64,000 bases of DNA. Origin: DASVRZ01 sp038230215 (GTDB lineage: Bacteria; Verrucomicrobiota; Verrucomicrobiia; Chthoniobacterales; DASVRZ01). The stretch spans positions 157,969 to 221,968 of the forward strand of contig JBBRNR010000006.1 in assembly GCA_038230215.1 (NCBI GenBank), given 5' to 3'. Under the pieces are notes generated by a model. That model made no database searches. It saw only the letters and a list, made by a program, of their open reading frames with translations, and was not told where the DNA came from. Both the position numbers and the translations under genes were made by a program. This document shows positions 42,697 to 52,108 of this stretch, piece after piece (position 1 is the first letter of the stretch; each line of letters begins with the position of its first letter).

Positions 42697-44556
42697 TTGT
42701 TGGCTGCGGTGAATGTAATTCTTCTGTTTCTGCTCTTTCTGGGCACGGCTGCGATGCAGGTTTTCATTGGGGGAATGCGCCCGGTGTTCGCGATTCCGGC
42801 TTACCTGATCATCGCCGTGGCCGGGGTGAGTTCCATTTTTCTCATCCGGAAAAAACGTCCACTGCCGTCAGTGGTTTGCCTGCTTAGTTCGCTCCTTTTC
42901 TTCAGCTACATTCTCTGGCGCGCGTATCATTCGCCGGTCGAATATCTCTCACGTCCGGATCGTTACATGGTCCTCGCGTGCCTGGTCGTTTACTTGTCGT
43001 TCGCGCTCTACATCACCGATCCGAGGACACGGCTCTATCTTTTCTACGGGCTCTTTTTGCTCGCGCTGGGTCACATCGCCATCGGTGCGATCCAGTTTTC
43101 CAAGGGGGAAAATTTTCTGCCATTCGGTTATTTGCGCGCTGATTATGGGCGGCGGGCCAGCGGCTTCTACGTCTGCCCAAATCACTACGCTGGACTCCTG
43201 GAAATGCTCGTGATGATGGCTGTATCCATCGGTTGCTGGGCGCGGGTCGGGGTGAAAACCCGTATGGTCGTTCTCTATTTTGCTTTCATGGCGCTGGGCG
43301 GCCTGGCCATTTCCGGCAGTCGCGGCGGTTACCTGAGTGTCGCCGTGGCGTTTGCGGTGCTGGCGACTTTGAGCGTGATCGTGGTGCGCATAGCTCGCCC
43401 GGGGAAAACGCTTTTCATAGCCGCCGCCGTGGCGGGCTTCATCCTGATTGCGGGATTTGCCGGTGTAGGTCTGATGAAAAAAGACCTCCTTCTATCCAGC
43501 CGGATCAATGCTATTACCGATCCCCGCAACATGCGTCTGCAACTCTGGGAGGCCGCGCTCAGGCAGTATCACACCCAGCCAGCGACTGGGACCGGAGCCG
43601 GGACTTACCTTTATTTGGGCCGGACGTATCGCGATCCTTCCGTCCCCACCGACCCCGTCTGGGTGCACAACGATTACCTCCATCTCCTTGCAGAATACGG
43701 CTGGATCGGAGCTGCCGCCTGCGTCTTGTTTCTGGGCAGCCACCTCTGGCAGGGTGCTTGGGGCCTGCGGCAAATCATCAAAAAACGCCTCCTCGAAGGC
43801 ACCGATATGAGTAGTAATGCGCTCGCGTTGAACATCGGCTCACTCGCAGCACTCGCCGCGATTCTGGCGCATTCGGTCGTCGATTTTAACGTCCACATTC
43901 CCGGCAACGCTCTCGTGCTCGCCGCGCTTTTCGGCATGCTTGCGAATCCGCCCACCTTCCGCCCGCGCAAGTCCGAACCCAACCCGTGGCCGACACTGCC
44001 ATTTAAACTCCTCATCCCCGTTTGTGCCATCGCCATCGCCGTAGATGCCGCGCCGCATCTGCGGGGCGAATGGTTCTCCGAAAAAGCCCGCGTCGCCCTG
44101 CGCGAAAATCGTTATCTCGCCGCCCTGCGCGCCGCCCAGCTTGGTCTCGAAGTGGAGAAAACCAACCCCGACTTGCATTATTATCTGGGCGAATCGCGCC
44201 GGCTTCTGGGCAACTCTTTTACGAACGAGGCTGCTCGCGCCTCCATGAATGAGGCCGCGCGCAACGCCTTCCTGGATTCCATCCGGCTCTTCCCGCAGGA
44301 CGAGAAAGTCTGGGTGAAACTTTCCCAGTCGCTCGACCTGCTCGGCCGCCACGAGGAAGCCTTCGCCAGTCTCGAAAAAGCCCGGGGGCTGGACCCGAAT
44401 CTGTCTGCGCTAAACACTTATTACGCCGCCCATTTCCAGATTCAGGGTGACGACAAAAAGGCACTCGAATACTATCAGAAGGCGCAGGAAAGCGAACTGA
44501 ATCGCCGGAGTCGCGCCGAGCTTTTGCGCCAGACTCAGCCCGACGGCGCCCGCTGA
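42697..44556 (+). CDS. O-antigen ligase-like membrane protein with C-terminal TPR domain
   Basis: 619 residues. About ten hydrophobic segments fill the first 430 residues, with the Wzy_C-type periplasmic loop containing RLQLWEAALRQYHTQPATG and TGAGTYLYLGRTYRDPS, then DPVWVHNDYLHLLAEYG. After the membrane part come TPR-like repeats (RYLAALRAAQLGLEVEKTNP, LLGRHEEAFASLEKARGLDP, DDKKALEYYQKAQESELN). It likely polymerises or ligates a glycan. The start is uncertain: TTG at 42697, or a GTG a few codons later giving NVILLFLLFLG. It follows the kinase by 21 bp. Confidence 0.8.
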   Translation: MLAAVNVILLFLLFLGTAAMQVFIGGMRPVFAIPAYLIIAVAGVSSIFLIRKKRPLPSVVCLLSSLLFFSYILWRAYHSPVEYLSRPDRYMVLACLVVYLSFALYITDPRTRLYLFYGLFLLALGHIAIGAIQFSKGENFLPFGYLRADYGRRASGFYVCPNHYAGLLEMLVMMAVSIGCWARVGVKTRMVVLYFAFMALGGLAISGSRGGYLSVAVAFAVLATLSVIVVRIARPGKTLFIAAAVAGFILIAGFAGVGLMKKDLLLSSRINAITDPRNMRLQLWEAALRQYHTQPATGTGAGTYLYLGRTYRDPSVPTDPVWVHNDYLHLLAEYGWIGAAACVLFLGSHLWQGAWGLRQIIKKRLLEGTDMSSNALALNIGSLAALAAILAHSVVDFNVHIPGNALVLAALFGMLANPPTFRPRKSEPNPWPTLPFKLLIPVCAIAIAVDAAPHLRGEWFSEKARVALRENRYLAALRAAQLGLEVEKTNPDLHYYLGESRRLLGNSFTNEAARASMNEAARNAFLDSIRLFPQDEKVWVKLSQSLDLLGRHEEAFASLEKARGLDPNLSALNTYYAAHFQIQGDDKKALEYYQKAQESELNRRSRAELLRQTQPDGAR

Positions 44557-44557
44557 T

Positions 44558-45010
44558 TTAGCGAAGGAAACGTGCGAGGTTCGCCGCTTCCCAGCGCTGG
44601 GCCCGGGCGTAATGACGGAACTTTTGCTCCTTCTGCCGAAACTCTGTCGTATGCACCAGCCGCCGCCCCGAGGGATAAACGATGTCGGGCACGACTGCGT
44701 GCAGCATTTCGTGATAAATGACGTATTCCAGAAACCACTCCGGCACAAAAGCAGCGTCCAGCAGCGGATGAATCCGGATCACGCGATCCGCCTCTTGGAT
44801 GGTGCCATAGACGAAATAACTTACCGGACGCAGCTTTCGACGCCGTCCCCAAACAATGCGGTAGCCCGTGAGCCTGTGGCGAAAATGCCTGCCATTCAGG
44901 CGGTTAAAGATGGCGCGGAGATCAAAAAAACGCCCCGAGTGAGCCAGGGGAAGTTGGCGTTGCACCGGCAGCGAGATAGCGGCGATCTTGCGTTTGGCTT
45001 GTTTCTTCAT
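44558..45010 (-). CDS. SprT-like zinc metallopeptidase domain protein
   Basis: About 150 residues. The zinc site is in EYVIYHEMLHAVVPD (H-E-x-x-H), and the third ligand is probably in RRLVHTTEFRQKEQKF. NRLNGRHFRHRLTGYRIVWG is the usual N-terminal half. SprT-like proteins cleave or bind DNA-associated proteins in some bacteria, but here only the fold is secure. The start is taken at the ATG at 45010; one four codons upstream exists. The C-terminus is shorter than E. coli SprT and lacks its zinc-ribbon Cys. It converges on the upstream gene with a 1-bp gap. Confidence 0.78.
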   Translation of the reverse strand: MKKQAKRKIAAISLPVQRQLPLAHSGRFFDLRAIFNRLNGRHFRHRLTGYRIVWGRRRKLRPVSYFVYGTIQEADRVIRIHPLLDAAFVPEWFLEYVIYHEMLHAVVPDIVYPSGRRLVHTTEFRQKEQKFRHYARAQRWEAANLARFLR

Positions 45011-45104
45011 GGCTTCTAACACAGCAAAAAACCACCTTCCACCAGAGTTGCAAATGCGAAAATAAGCCGTCTAACCGAAGACCTAACGTCGGGTGAATGA
45101 TCCC

Positions 45105-46277
45105 TTACTCGTCCCAGTTTTCGAAAACGATCTGTCCGCCCACCCAGGTCTGGCGGATCTTGAAACCGGTTGAAAAGATGGCGAAGTCGGCCCGATAGCC
45201 CGCTTGCAGGCGTCCAATTTTCCGTTCGCGACGCAACGCCTTGGCCGGATTAAGCGTCGCCATTTGCACCGCTTTCACGAGTGGGACTTCGGCGAGTTCC
45301 ACGAGATTGCGGAGACCGTCGATCATGCGGCAGGTGCTGCCCGCGATGGTGCTGCCGTCCGCCAGCATTCCGACGCCGTCCCTCACCAGGCACGCCGCCT
45401 CGCCCAGTCGATAGGCGACGCCCTCGGCCAGCCCGGCACCGGCGCAGGCGTCGGTGATCAAGCAGATGCCATGGGAGCCTTTCGCTCGGTAAAGCGCCCG
45501 CATTAAAGTGGGACTCACATGACGACCATCGGCGATCAATTCACAAAGAATCTCGGGCTCCGACAGGGCATATTCCAGCAGCCCGGCCTCGCGAAATGGA
45601 CCGCGTTTGCGCATAGAGGACATGCAATTGAACGTATGTGTCACCTGCGACATGCCATGAATACGCGCCGCCTCTGCCTCCCCGGCCCAAGCATCCGAGT
45701 GTCCGCCGCTGGCAATGATTTCCAACTCGCCCAGCCGCTTGATCAAGGGCAGCGCGCCTGGCAGCTCGGGTGCCAGGGTCATCTGCGTGATAACGTCGCC
45801 ATACGCGAGAATCCGATCCAACTCGCCTGCGTCCGTCGGCGGATGCAAAAGAGATGGATCGTGAGCGCCTGGCTGGTTGGGAGAAAAATATGGCCCCTCG
45901 ATGTGAACCCCCAGCACCTGAGCTCCGGCATGAATGTTGGGAAAAGAGCGGGCCGCTTCCAGCACACGCAGGATATCCATTTCACCCGCCGAAACCGTGG
46001 TCAGCGCCAGACTGCTAGTACCACCACTGGCATGGAACTCCGCGATGGCCGCAAACGCCTCGGGTGTCGCCTCCATAGTGTCGCGATTCAGGGCTCCATG
46101 AACATGCAAGTCGACAAACCCTGGGCCGAGATAGTGACTTCTAACATCGATCGTCACCGGATCGGGAGGCGGTGTTCCCTGGCCCAGATCGAGAATCATT
46201 CCCTCGGGTGTGAAAGCGATCCAGCCCTGCGGAACCAGACGATCTGGCAGGACCAGAATGGCGTTGGCCAGAATCAT
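45105..46277 (-). CDS. nagA: N-acetylglucosamine-6-phosphate deacetylase
   Basis: 390 residues of the amidohydrolase fold. HVHGALNRDTMEATPEAFAA holds the first metal ligands, VHIEGPYFSPNQPGAHDP the Glu ligand, ASGGHSDAWAGEAEAAR and VTHTFNCMSSM the His ligands, and LITDACAGAGLAEG the active-site Asp. It removes the acetyl group during amino-sugar recycling. The ATG at 46277 overlaps the rnc stop as ATGA, which decides this start over an ATG 11 codons upstream. No nagB is adjacent. Confidence 0.9.
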   Translation of the reverse strand: MILANAILVLPDRLVPQGWIAFTPEGMILDLGQGTPPPDPVTIDVRSHYLGPGFVDLHVHGALNRDTMEATPEAFAAIAEFHASGGTSSLALTTVSAGEMDILRVLEAARSFPNIHAGAQVLGVHIEGPYFSPNQPGAHDPSLLHPPTDAGELDRILAYGDVITQMTLAPELPGALPLIKRLGELEIIASGGHSDAWAGEAEAARIHGMSQVTHTFNCMSSMRKRGPFREAGLLEYALSEPEILCELIADGRHVSPTLMRALYRAKGSHGICLITDACAGAGLAEGVAYRLGEAACLVRDGVGMLADGSTIAGSTCRMIDGLRNLVELAEVPLVKAVQMATLNPAKALRRERKIGRLQAGYRADFAIFSTGFKIRQTWVGGQIVFENWDE

Positions 46278-46993
46278 GTTAGCACAGCTTCGTCTTGCGA
46301 GTGTTCCCAAGGGGCCGCCCAGCGCTTGTTAACCATCGCGTCTAGTGCGGCGGCTGTCTCCGCGAGTTTCTTGCTCAGGCCAGTGCCGCATCCCATCAGG
46401 ATGCCCTCCCAGTGTACCTCGGCGACAAAAGCTTTTTCATGTTCCGGCCCCTGCTGCGAGATGATGCGATACTTCGGGCTCTGCGGCGAGATGGCCTGGA
46501 GAATTTCCTGGAGCTGGCCCTTGGGATTAATCTCGACCGGCTCGTTTAAAACCGGGGCCAGATCCTCCTCGGTGATGTCCAGAATGACTCGTCTAACCTC
46601 ATCCAGATTGCTGTCTAAATAGATGGCTCCCAACAAAGCTTCGAAGGCGTCCGCGAGGATGGAGGCACGCTCGCGTCCGCCGCTCGATTCCTCGCCGCGG
46701 CCCATCATGAGATAGTTGCCTAACCCGATTTGCAATGCGTGAATCTTCAAGCCTTCACGAGAAACAATTCGCGAGCGCAGCTTGGTTAGCTGGCCCTCAG
46801 TGAACTCCGGAAAGCGGTCGTAAAGATGCTTTGTGATGACGAGTTGCAAGACGGCGTCGCCGAGAAATTCGAGACGCTGGTTGTCGAAATGCCGCATCTT
46901 AGTTTCGTGCCCGAGACTGGAATGCGTCAGTGCCTCGGCCAGCAGCAGGCTATTGCGAAATTTGTAACCGATGCGCTCTTCCAGGGGGTTCAT
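46274..46993 (-). CDS. rnc: Ribonuclease III
   Basis: 239 residues. The nuclease signature is NQRLEFLGDAVLQLVITKHL and the second acidic region is DAFEALLGAIYLDSNLDEV. The C-terminal dsRNA-binding domain starts at NPKGQLQEILQAISPQSPKY and ends in GLSKKLAETAAALDAMVNKR. It processes rRNA and double-stranded RNA. It lies 5 bp after the conserved-unknown gene and overlaps nagA by 4 nt, so it is expressed from a transcript of mixed function. Confidence 0.95.
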   Translation of the reverse strand: MNPLEERIGYKFRNSLLLAEALTHSSLGHETKMRHFDNQRLEFLGDAVLQLVITKHLYDRFPEFTEGQLTKLRSRIVSREGLKIHALQIGLGNYLMMGRGEESSGGRERASILADAFEALLGAIYLDSNLDEVRRVILDITEEDLAPVLNEPVEINPKGQLQEILQAISPQSPKYRIISQQGPEHEKAFVAEVHWEGILMGCGTGLSKKLAETAAALDAMVNKRWAAPWEHSQDEAVLT

Positions 46994-46998
46994 AACAG

Positions 46999-48519
46999 TT
47001 ATGAGGTGGGCACCAGGGCGTCCTGATAACCATACAAGTGGCGTTGCTTGATTAGCTCGGCGACGGGGGCCGGCACCATGGTTTCCCAGGTGACGTCCTG
47101 AGTGGCGATCTTCTTGAGCACATCGCGCGAAAAAATATCTAGGATCGACGTATCATAGCCGACGATGTTTTCGATATAACCATTTTCCAGAAGATGGAGA
47201 TAGAGATTGGAAAGGTTGGAAGGAACCTGGAGGTTAGTCGCCTTGATCAGGACAGACTTCATAACCGCGTGATTCAAGTTAGAAGTGGTTGCATCTTTCA
47301 ACTCCTCCCCGTGCATCCGAGTGTAGTAATCATAAGCGCTCTGGCGCATGGGATAGACGAAAAGTTTGACGGCGTTGCGGAAGAGACGGCCAAAAGATTC
47401 AAGGATGCCGCCCTCGAGCGACTCGTAGTATTTCTCGTTGAAAACTTCCAACAGATTGTTAATGCCCAGCGCGACGCCGATCATTTCCTTGGTGTAACGA
47501 CGGAAGTAGGAGGTTAGCCGATAGTATTCCGAGTAATTGGAAATCAGGACGTTGTGGCCGAGGGCGGAGATGGCGTCCACTCGAGCTAGAAAATCCAGGT
47601 GGTCGAGTGATCCGAGTGACAAAAGATTGTGCATGGTGATCTCCATCAAGACCTCCACTTTGGCGTCTTTCACGGCGGGCTCCTGGATGAATTGGGCGAG
47701 GGCGCAATCCAGCATGTCCATGTTAACATTGGTGACCGGACGAAAGCTGCCGCGTTCGACTAAGATCGCTTTCTTGTAGAGCAGTTCGGAAGGTTGGATG
47801 ACGTCGTGGTTGGGTCCGAAGAGCACAGCGTTAGTGAGCCCATGTTGCACTAACAAGAGTGACATCAGCCGGTTATCCACACTAACAAAGTCCGGTCCGC
47901 TGAAACGGATCATGTCCACTTCGATGCGCGCAGTGGAGAGGTTGTCGATGAGTGAGCGAATGAAGTTTTCCGGGTCGTCTTTGTAGTAGAAGCCGCCGTA
48001 GATGAGGTTGACACCCGCAATGCCAAGAGCTTGCTGCTGAAGAATATTCTCACGGTCCCACATTCTAATATGGATGTAGATGTCGCTGGGAGTCGCATGA
48101 GGCTGCCTTTGAAAACGGATTCCCATCCAACCGTGACATTCGTTAGTGCCGTGAAAATTTTTCGCCGAAACAGTGTCGGCGAAAACGAAAAATGTGGAGG
48201 TCGCGCCGCGTGACTCCTCCAGCCGTTCGAGGAGGAGCTGATACTCGTGATCCAGCATTAGCGTAAGCCGCTCACGCGAGACGTAACGCGCCGATTTCCC
48301 GTAGATGTCGTCGCTGAATTTCATGTCGTAGGCCGAGATCGATTTGGCGATCGTTCCCGCCGCGCCACCGGCCTGAAAGAAGTAGCGGGCGACTTCTTGG
48401 CCCGCGCCGATTTCCGCGAGCGTGCCATATTTTTCCAGATCCAGATTAATCTGGAGGGCCTTGCGGTTGGTGGTGAGCAATTCGTTGTTCATCTGGATGC
48501 CATTTAGCATGGCATTCAC
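46999..48519 (-). CDS. Conserved protein of unknown function, about 500 residues
   Basis: 506 residues, soluble, without signal peptide. The N-terminus NRKALQINLDLEKYGTLAEI followed by GAGQEVARYFFQAGGAAGTI is highly regular and I recognise it as a protein widespread in cyanobacteria and Verrucomicrobiota. Database names for its homologues (some call it TonB-dependent receptor or nucleotidyltransferase) do not fit this sequence: there is no beta-barrel. ECHGWMGIRFQRQP and EVDMIRFSGPDFVSVDNRLM, then ESFGRLFRNAVKLFVYPMR are notable conserved-looking blocks. It sits between a membrane glycosyltransferase and rnc in one run. Function unknown. Confidence 0.85.
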   Translation of the reverse strand: MNAMLNGIQMNNELLTTNRKALQINLDLEKYGTLAEIGAGQEVARYFFQAGGAAGTIAKSISAYDMKFSDDIYGKSARYVSRERLTLMLDHEYQLLLERLEESRGATSTFFVFADTVSAKNFHGTNECHGWMGIRFQRQPHATPSDIYIHIRMWDRENILQQQALGIAGVNLIYGGFYYKDDPENFIRSLIDNLSTARIEVDMIRFSGPDFVSVDNRLMSLLLVQHGLTNAVLFGPNHDVIQPSELLYKKAILVERGSFRPVTNVNMDMLDCALAQFIQEPAVKDAKVEVLMEITMHNLLSLGSLDHLDFLARVDAISALGHNVLISNYSEYYRLTSYFRRYTKEMIGVALGINNLLEVFNEKYYESLEGGILESFGRLFRNAVKLFVYPMRQSAYDYYTRMHGEELKDATTSNLNHAVMKSVLIKATNLQVPSNLSNLYLHLLENGYIENIVGYDTSILDIFSRDVLKKIATQDVTWETMVPAPVAELIKQRHLYGYQDALVPTS

Positions 48520-48542
48520 GAGGCGGCGTGAACAGGAATTTT

Positions 48543-50015
48543 CTAGGGTCGGAGCTGGTAAAGCTGCAAGCCGGGATGCAGGTTATAGACCATTCCGAGA
48601 GGCTCGCTCCAGCGCAGATCAGCATGGGACTTGAGGTCGTGATAGAAGCTGCGCCGCCGAAGAAAAGTGGCCTGCGACGCCGCGGTGCCAGCTTGGAGCG
48701 GATTGTCGAAGCGGCGGTATTCCACCTCTGCGACAGCTACCCAGGAGTAGCCGATTTTGCGGAGATCATCGAGCGTCCCGAGGTCAGCGACGTAATCGGC
48801 GGGAGGCGCACCAAGGGCATATTGACCCTGATAAAAACCGGGCAGCCGCGTCCAGAGGCTGGTGGCGACGCGGGCATTTTTGGAAAGATGCGCGGACATC
48901 CAGACAGCCAAGTCGGATCGGCTGTCGCGGCGAAAATCCCGGACCCAGCCTGCGAGCATGTAGACGGGGTGAAACGCGATCAGCGCGATGAGGGTGGCGT
49001 AGACGAAGGGTCGGATTTTTGGCGCGGTAAACTTCCCGACGATGTCCACCCCGCAAGCCGCGAGATAGATGGTGACGGCCATGATCGGCAGGACATAACG
49101 GTCAGAGATTTTGGGCGAGTAACTCATGAAAAACAAAATGATGAAAGACGCAAATCCGAGGACAAATTCGACGGAGAAAATCTCGCCCTGGCGCTGTGTC
49201 AGGACAAGTCCGAGCAGGGCCGCTGCCAGCAACGGCCAGCCGTGTTGGTAGAGTAGAATCTGCCAGTAATCGGAGTGAGGAAAATCGCCCGCGACTCCGT
49301 CGTGGCCGAGCACCAGCATTCCACTCTCTCGCTGAATGCCGCTGAATAATTCGGGAAAGTGGGCGAGCCATTGCCAGTTGATGGCGAGGATGGTTAGGAC
49401 GGAGGTTAGGAGAAACAAAAGTGTGAGCGGAACTTGGCGTGTGCGATAGACCACGGCTGGAAGGATGCTGACGATAAGGAGAGCGCCCGGATATTTGGCA
49501 GAAGTGGCAATGCCAGCGGCCATGCCTAGGAAGAAAACGTGGCGCACGTCTGGCATGGTCAGGAAATAGTCGAGCGCCAGCAGGGTGAGTGCCAGTCCCA
49601 TGAAGAGCGCAGGATCCTCTTTGCAGTAATGGCTTACCTCGAAAAGCAGCGGAAGAGTCAGCAGCAGGAAACCAGTTAGGAGCGCTGCCAGTATACCTTT
49701 TCTACGCCAGGCGAATTGCACAAAACAGATAACTCCCAATGACGAGAAAAGCGCCGACAGCGTGCGGCCAACCATGGTGATCGACTGTGCATCGCGCAGA
49801 TGGTTAGTGAGATGTCCCAGCAAGCTCGTCGCGTTTAGCATCAGCATCGGATGCCAGTAGTTGCGATAGCCTTGAAGGATTTGCAGCGCCTTACTCTCCT
49901 CGTCGCTATGATAGAAGTAAGGGAAATGGTTGGCCCAGGTGTAAGCTAGAAAAGCCGCCAAAAAGAACAAGGCGAGTACCATTACATTCTGGAAAGGCTC
50001 TATCTTCAGACGCAT
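48543..50015 (-). CDS. Membrane glycosyltransferase, GT39/ArnT-like (GT-C)
   Basis: 490 residues with about 11 hydrophobic segments and a C-terminal periplasmic domain. The first loop has NHFPYFYHSDEESKALQILQ, with the acidic residues expected to bind the metal and activate the acceptor in GT-C enzymes. The rest alternates helices and short basic loops; MVYNLHPGLQLYQLRP ends it. It should use a polyprenyl-phosphate sugar in the periplasm. It lies 11 bp after another GT-C gene and 23 bp before the unknown gene. Acceptor unknown: lipid A or a surface glycan are both possible. Confidence 0.78.
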   Translation of the reverse strand: MRLKIEPFQNVMVLALFFLAAFLAYTWANHFPYFYHSDEESKALQILQGYRNYWHPMLMLNATSLLGHLTNHLRDAQSITMVGRTLSALFSSLGVICFVQFAWRRKGILAALLTGFLLLTLPLLFEVSHYCKEDPALFMGLALTLLALDYFLTMPDVRHVFFLGMAAGIATSAKYPGALLIVSILPAVVYRTRQVPLTLLFLLTSVLTILAINWQWLAHFPELFSGIQRESGMLVLGHDGVAGDFPHSDYWQILLYQHGWPLLAAALLGLVLTQRQGEIFSVEFVLGFASFIILFFMSYSPKISDRYVLPIMAVTIYLAACGVDIVGKFTAPKIRPFVYATLIALIAFHPVYMLAGWVRDFRRDSRSDLAVWMSAHLSKNARVATSLWTRLPGFYQGQYALGAPPADYVADLGTLDDLRKIGYSWVAVAEVEYRRFDNPLQAGTAASQATFLRRRSFYHDLKSHADLRWSEPLGMVYNLHPGLQLYQLRP

Positions 50016-50026
50016 GAGTTAAGACA

Positions 50027-51577
50027 CTAGCGTTCGCCGAGCACGAAGAGAACGTACGTTACATTGCCGCCGATTTTGGTTGTCTGCGGCCAGTCGGATT
50101 CGTCGGCGCGTCTGGCGATGAGATAATTTTTGGAAGTGGATATAACTTCCGATTTTGATTGGATCGTGTGGAGGCTCAATCCATGCGGCGCGTAAAAGAG
50201 AAAACTACTGGCGGCGGGCAATTCGTCCTCCAGAAAAATTCGGGACGACGGCATGTAACCGACCTCCACTTTTTTTCCGAAATCCTTCATCGTGCGCTGC
50301 CAATCATAGCGCGCCTTCGCGTCCAGCAAATTGAAGGCGAGGGGAATGGTGGACGCGGCGATGGTTAAGAGCGCGGCCCGGCTGTGCCGGTGGAAAAGCG
50401 CGACTATGGCGGAGATGCAGAAGACAATGATCACACCCAGCGAAAGCCACCAGATCGGCTGTAGAAGATTGAGCCATTCCCGGCCCGCGACGCGTCCGCA
50501 AAAACGAAGGCCCGCGATGGCCAGTGCAATCAGCAGGCCGATTCCTAACATGCGAATGCGACTACTGGTGCGCTCCCAGATGATGCTGCCGAGCAGGGCA
50601 AAAATGGGGGCGAGACATGCGTTGCTGGCGGGCCATTCACCCGTTTGAGTAAAGAGCAGCGCCCAGATTGTTCCAAGAACGAACAAGCACCAGAGCACCG
50701 CCTCGGACGGCGTGAGTTCCCTCAGTCGGAGCACCTTGCGAATGCGGCAGAAAAACGGGGGGAGCATTATGATGGACCACGGGAAAAGCATCCAAAATTT
50801 TTTGCCCGCATTGGCCGGAGCCCAGGCTGGAAATGCGATCCGATGGCTGCGAAAAAAGAAGATCAGCACCCCGATAAAAAGCAAGTTGCAGGCGATCCAC
50901 CATGGCGATCTAAGTCGAATGCGTGCCTCGCGAAAAAACGCAAACGGTGACCAGACGCTCGCGATACTTAGGATGGCTGCCGCGGGCTGGCCTAATGTTA
51001 GCAGGCCGCCCACGGCACACCAGTAGAGCAGGTGCCACTGCGGACGGCTTTTTTGTTCCAGCATCCGTACGGCAGCGTAGAAGGAAAGCATGAGCCAGAG
51101 GGCGGCCAGCGCTGCCCCGCCTCCGTCGCGCCCGAAAAGAATCGTCCCGCTCATGGTGGCAGAGATGATGCCCGAGGAAAGCCCGCGCCAGAAGCCGCCG
51201 ATGCGTTCTGCGATTAAAAAAACCAGTGCGACGACCAGCAGATTAGCGACGGCAAAGGGCAGACGAGCAGCGAGTTCGTTGACATTGAAAATCTGGAAAC
51301 TTTGCGCCGTGATCCATTGCACCGGCCCCGGATGAATCGGCTGATGCCACAACTGGCTGATCTCTGCGGCGTTCAATCCGAGGGCGAGTTCGCGGGCTAT
51401 GGAGGCATTCATGCCGTCGTTGCCGTTGTTGATAGGGCCCCAGCCGCTGGTGGCGACGTGGAGGAGAGCGGCGAGCGCTAACATGAAAAAAATCATCAGC
51501 CGCCGCTGCGGTGGCAGGGCAAGGGGACCCGCGGTGATCACTTGGGGATCGAGCGTGACGACCGTGGGGTGGCTCAT
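50027..51577 (-). CDS. Membrane glycosyltransferase, GT39/ArnT-like (GT-C)
   Basis: 516 residues with about 11-12 hydrophobic segments. After the first helix (LMIFFMLALAALLHVATSG) the loop has GNDGMNASIARELALGLNAA, fitting the GT-C first loop. The soluble C-terminal part ends in LIARRADESDWPQTTKIGGN. The ATG at 51577 (SHPTVVTLDPQV) is preferred over one at 51646 that would overlap the thioesterase gene. It is 10 bp after that gene and 11 bp before the second GT-C gene; the two GT-C proteins share layout but not close sequence. Confidence 0.78.
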   Translation of the reverse strand: MSHPTVVTLDPQVITAGPLALPPQRRLMIFFMLALAALLHVATSGWGPINNGNDGMNASIARELALGLNAAEISQLWHQPIHPGPVQWITAQSFQIFNVNELAARLPFAVANLLVVALVFLIAERIGGFWRGLSSGIISATMSGTILFGRDGGGAALAALWLMLSFYAAVRMLEQKSRPQWHLLYWCAVGGLLTLGQPAAAILSIASVWSPFAFFREARIRLRSPWWIACNLLFIGVLIFFFRSHRIAFPAWAPANAGKKFWMLFPWSIIMLPPFFCRIRKVLRLRELTPSEAVLWCLFVLGTIWALLFTQTGEWPASNACLAPIFALLGSIIWERTSSRIRMLGIGLLIALAIAGLRFCGRVAGREWLNLLQPIWWLSLGVIIVFCISAIVALFHRHSRAALLTIAASTIPLAFNLLDAKARYDWQRTMKDFGKKVEVGYMPSSRIFLEDELPAASSFLFYAPHGLSLHTIQSKSEVISTSKNYLIARRADESDWPQTTKIGGNVTYVLFVLGER

Positions 51578-51587
51578 GGAAAAAAAA

Positions 51588-52031
51588 TCAACGAAGATGG
51601 GCGTATTTTTCCAGCCACGCGAGCGGCATTCGGAGAATTTTCGCATCGGGCATGGTGATTAGGGCCAGCATCTGGCGGCAGGTGACGATCAGTTTTTCGT
51701 CACCCAGCCGCACGATTTTGAAGCTGCACCAAAAGCGGCTGCGCTCCATTTTTTCGAGAACGCCGCGGACTTCAAGTTTGTCGCCGAGCACGGCTGGCGA
51801 GCGGTAGTCGATCTCGGTGCGGACGACTACGGGAAATTCCTTCGACTCCGACATTTCCCGCAGGCTCATACCCATTTTCTCGGCAAGATGCGTGCGGGCC
51901 GTTTCGATGAAGCGGAGGTAGGCGATATTGTGGACCACGGCGGCGCAATCCGTATCGAAAAACATTACCTCGACGGGAGTCGTAATGCTGGGTGTCAGGC
52001 GGTTTGTATCGAGTGGCTGGCTCACGCGCAC
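51588..52031 (-). CDS. Hotdog-fold acyl-CoA thioesterase (YbgC/4HBT type)
   Basis: 147 residues. The 4HBT core is clear: VEVMFFDTDCAAVVHNIAYL with the catalytic-type Asp and the following helix FIETARTHLAEKMG, then strands VVVRTEIDYRSPAVLGDKLE and FWCSFKIVRLGDEKLIVTC. YbgC proteins hydrolyse short acyl-CoA or acyl-ACP and often sit with envelope genes. It is the first gene of the minus-strand run to nagA and is divergent from the GT2 gene at 52109 across 77 bp. The physiological substrate is unknown. Confidence 0.85.
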   Translation of the reverse strand: MRVSQPLDTNRLTPSITTPVEVMFFDTDCAAVVHNIAYLRFIETARTHLAEKMGMSLREMSESKEFPVVVRTEIDYRSPAVLGDKLEVRGVLEKMERSRFWCSFKIVRLGDEKLIVTCRQMLALITMPDAKILRMPLAWLEKYAHLR

Positions 52032-52108
52032 AATCTGAATCCGGGATTCGTGTCTGGCAATCTTTGTTCCGGCTTGTCGGTCGGCTCGGGTCGTTTATGC
52101 TCGGGAAA

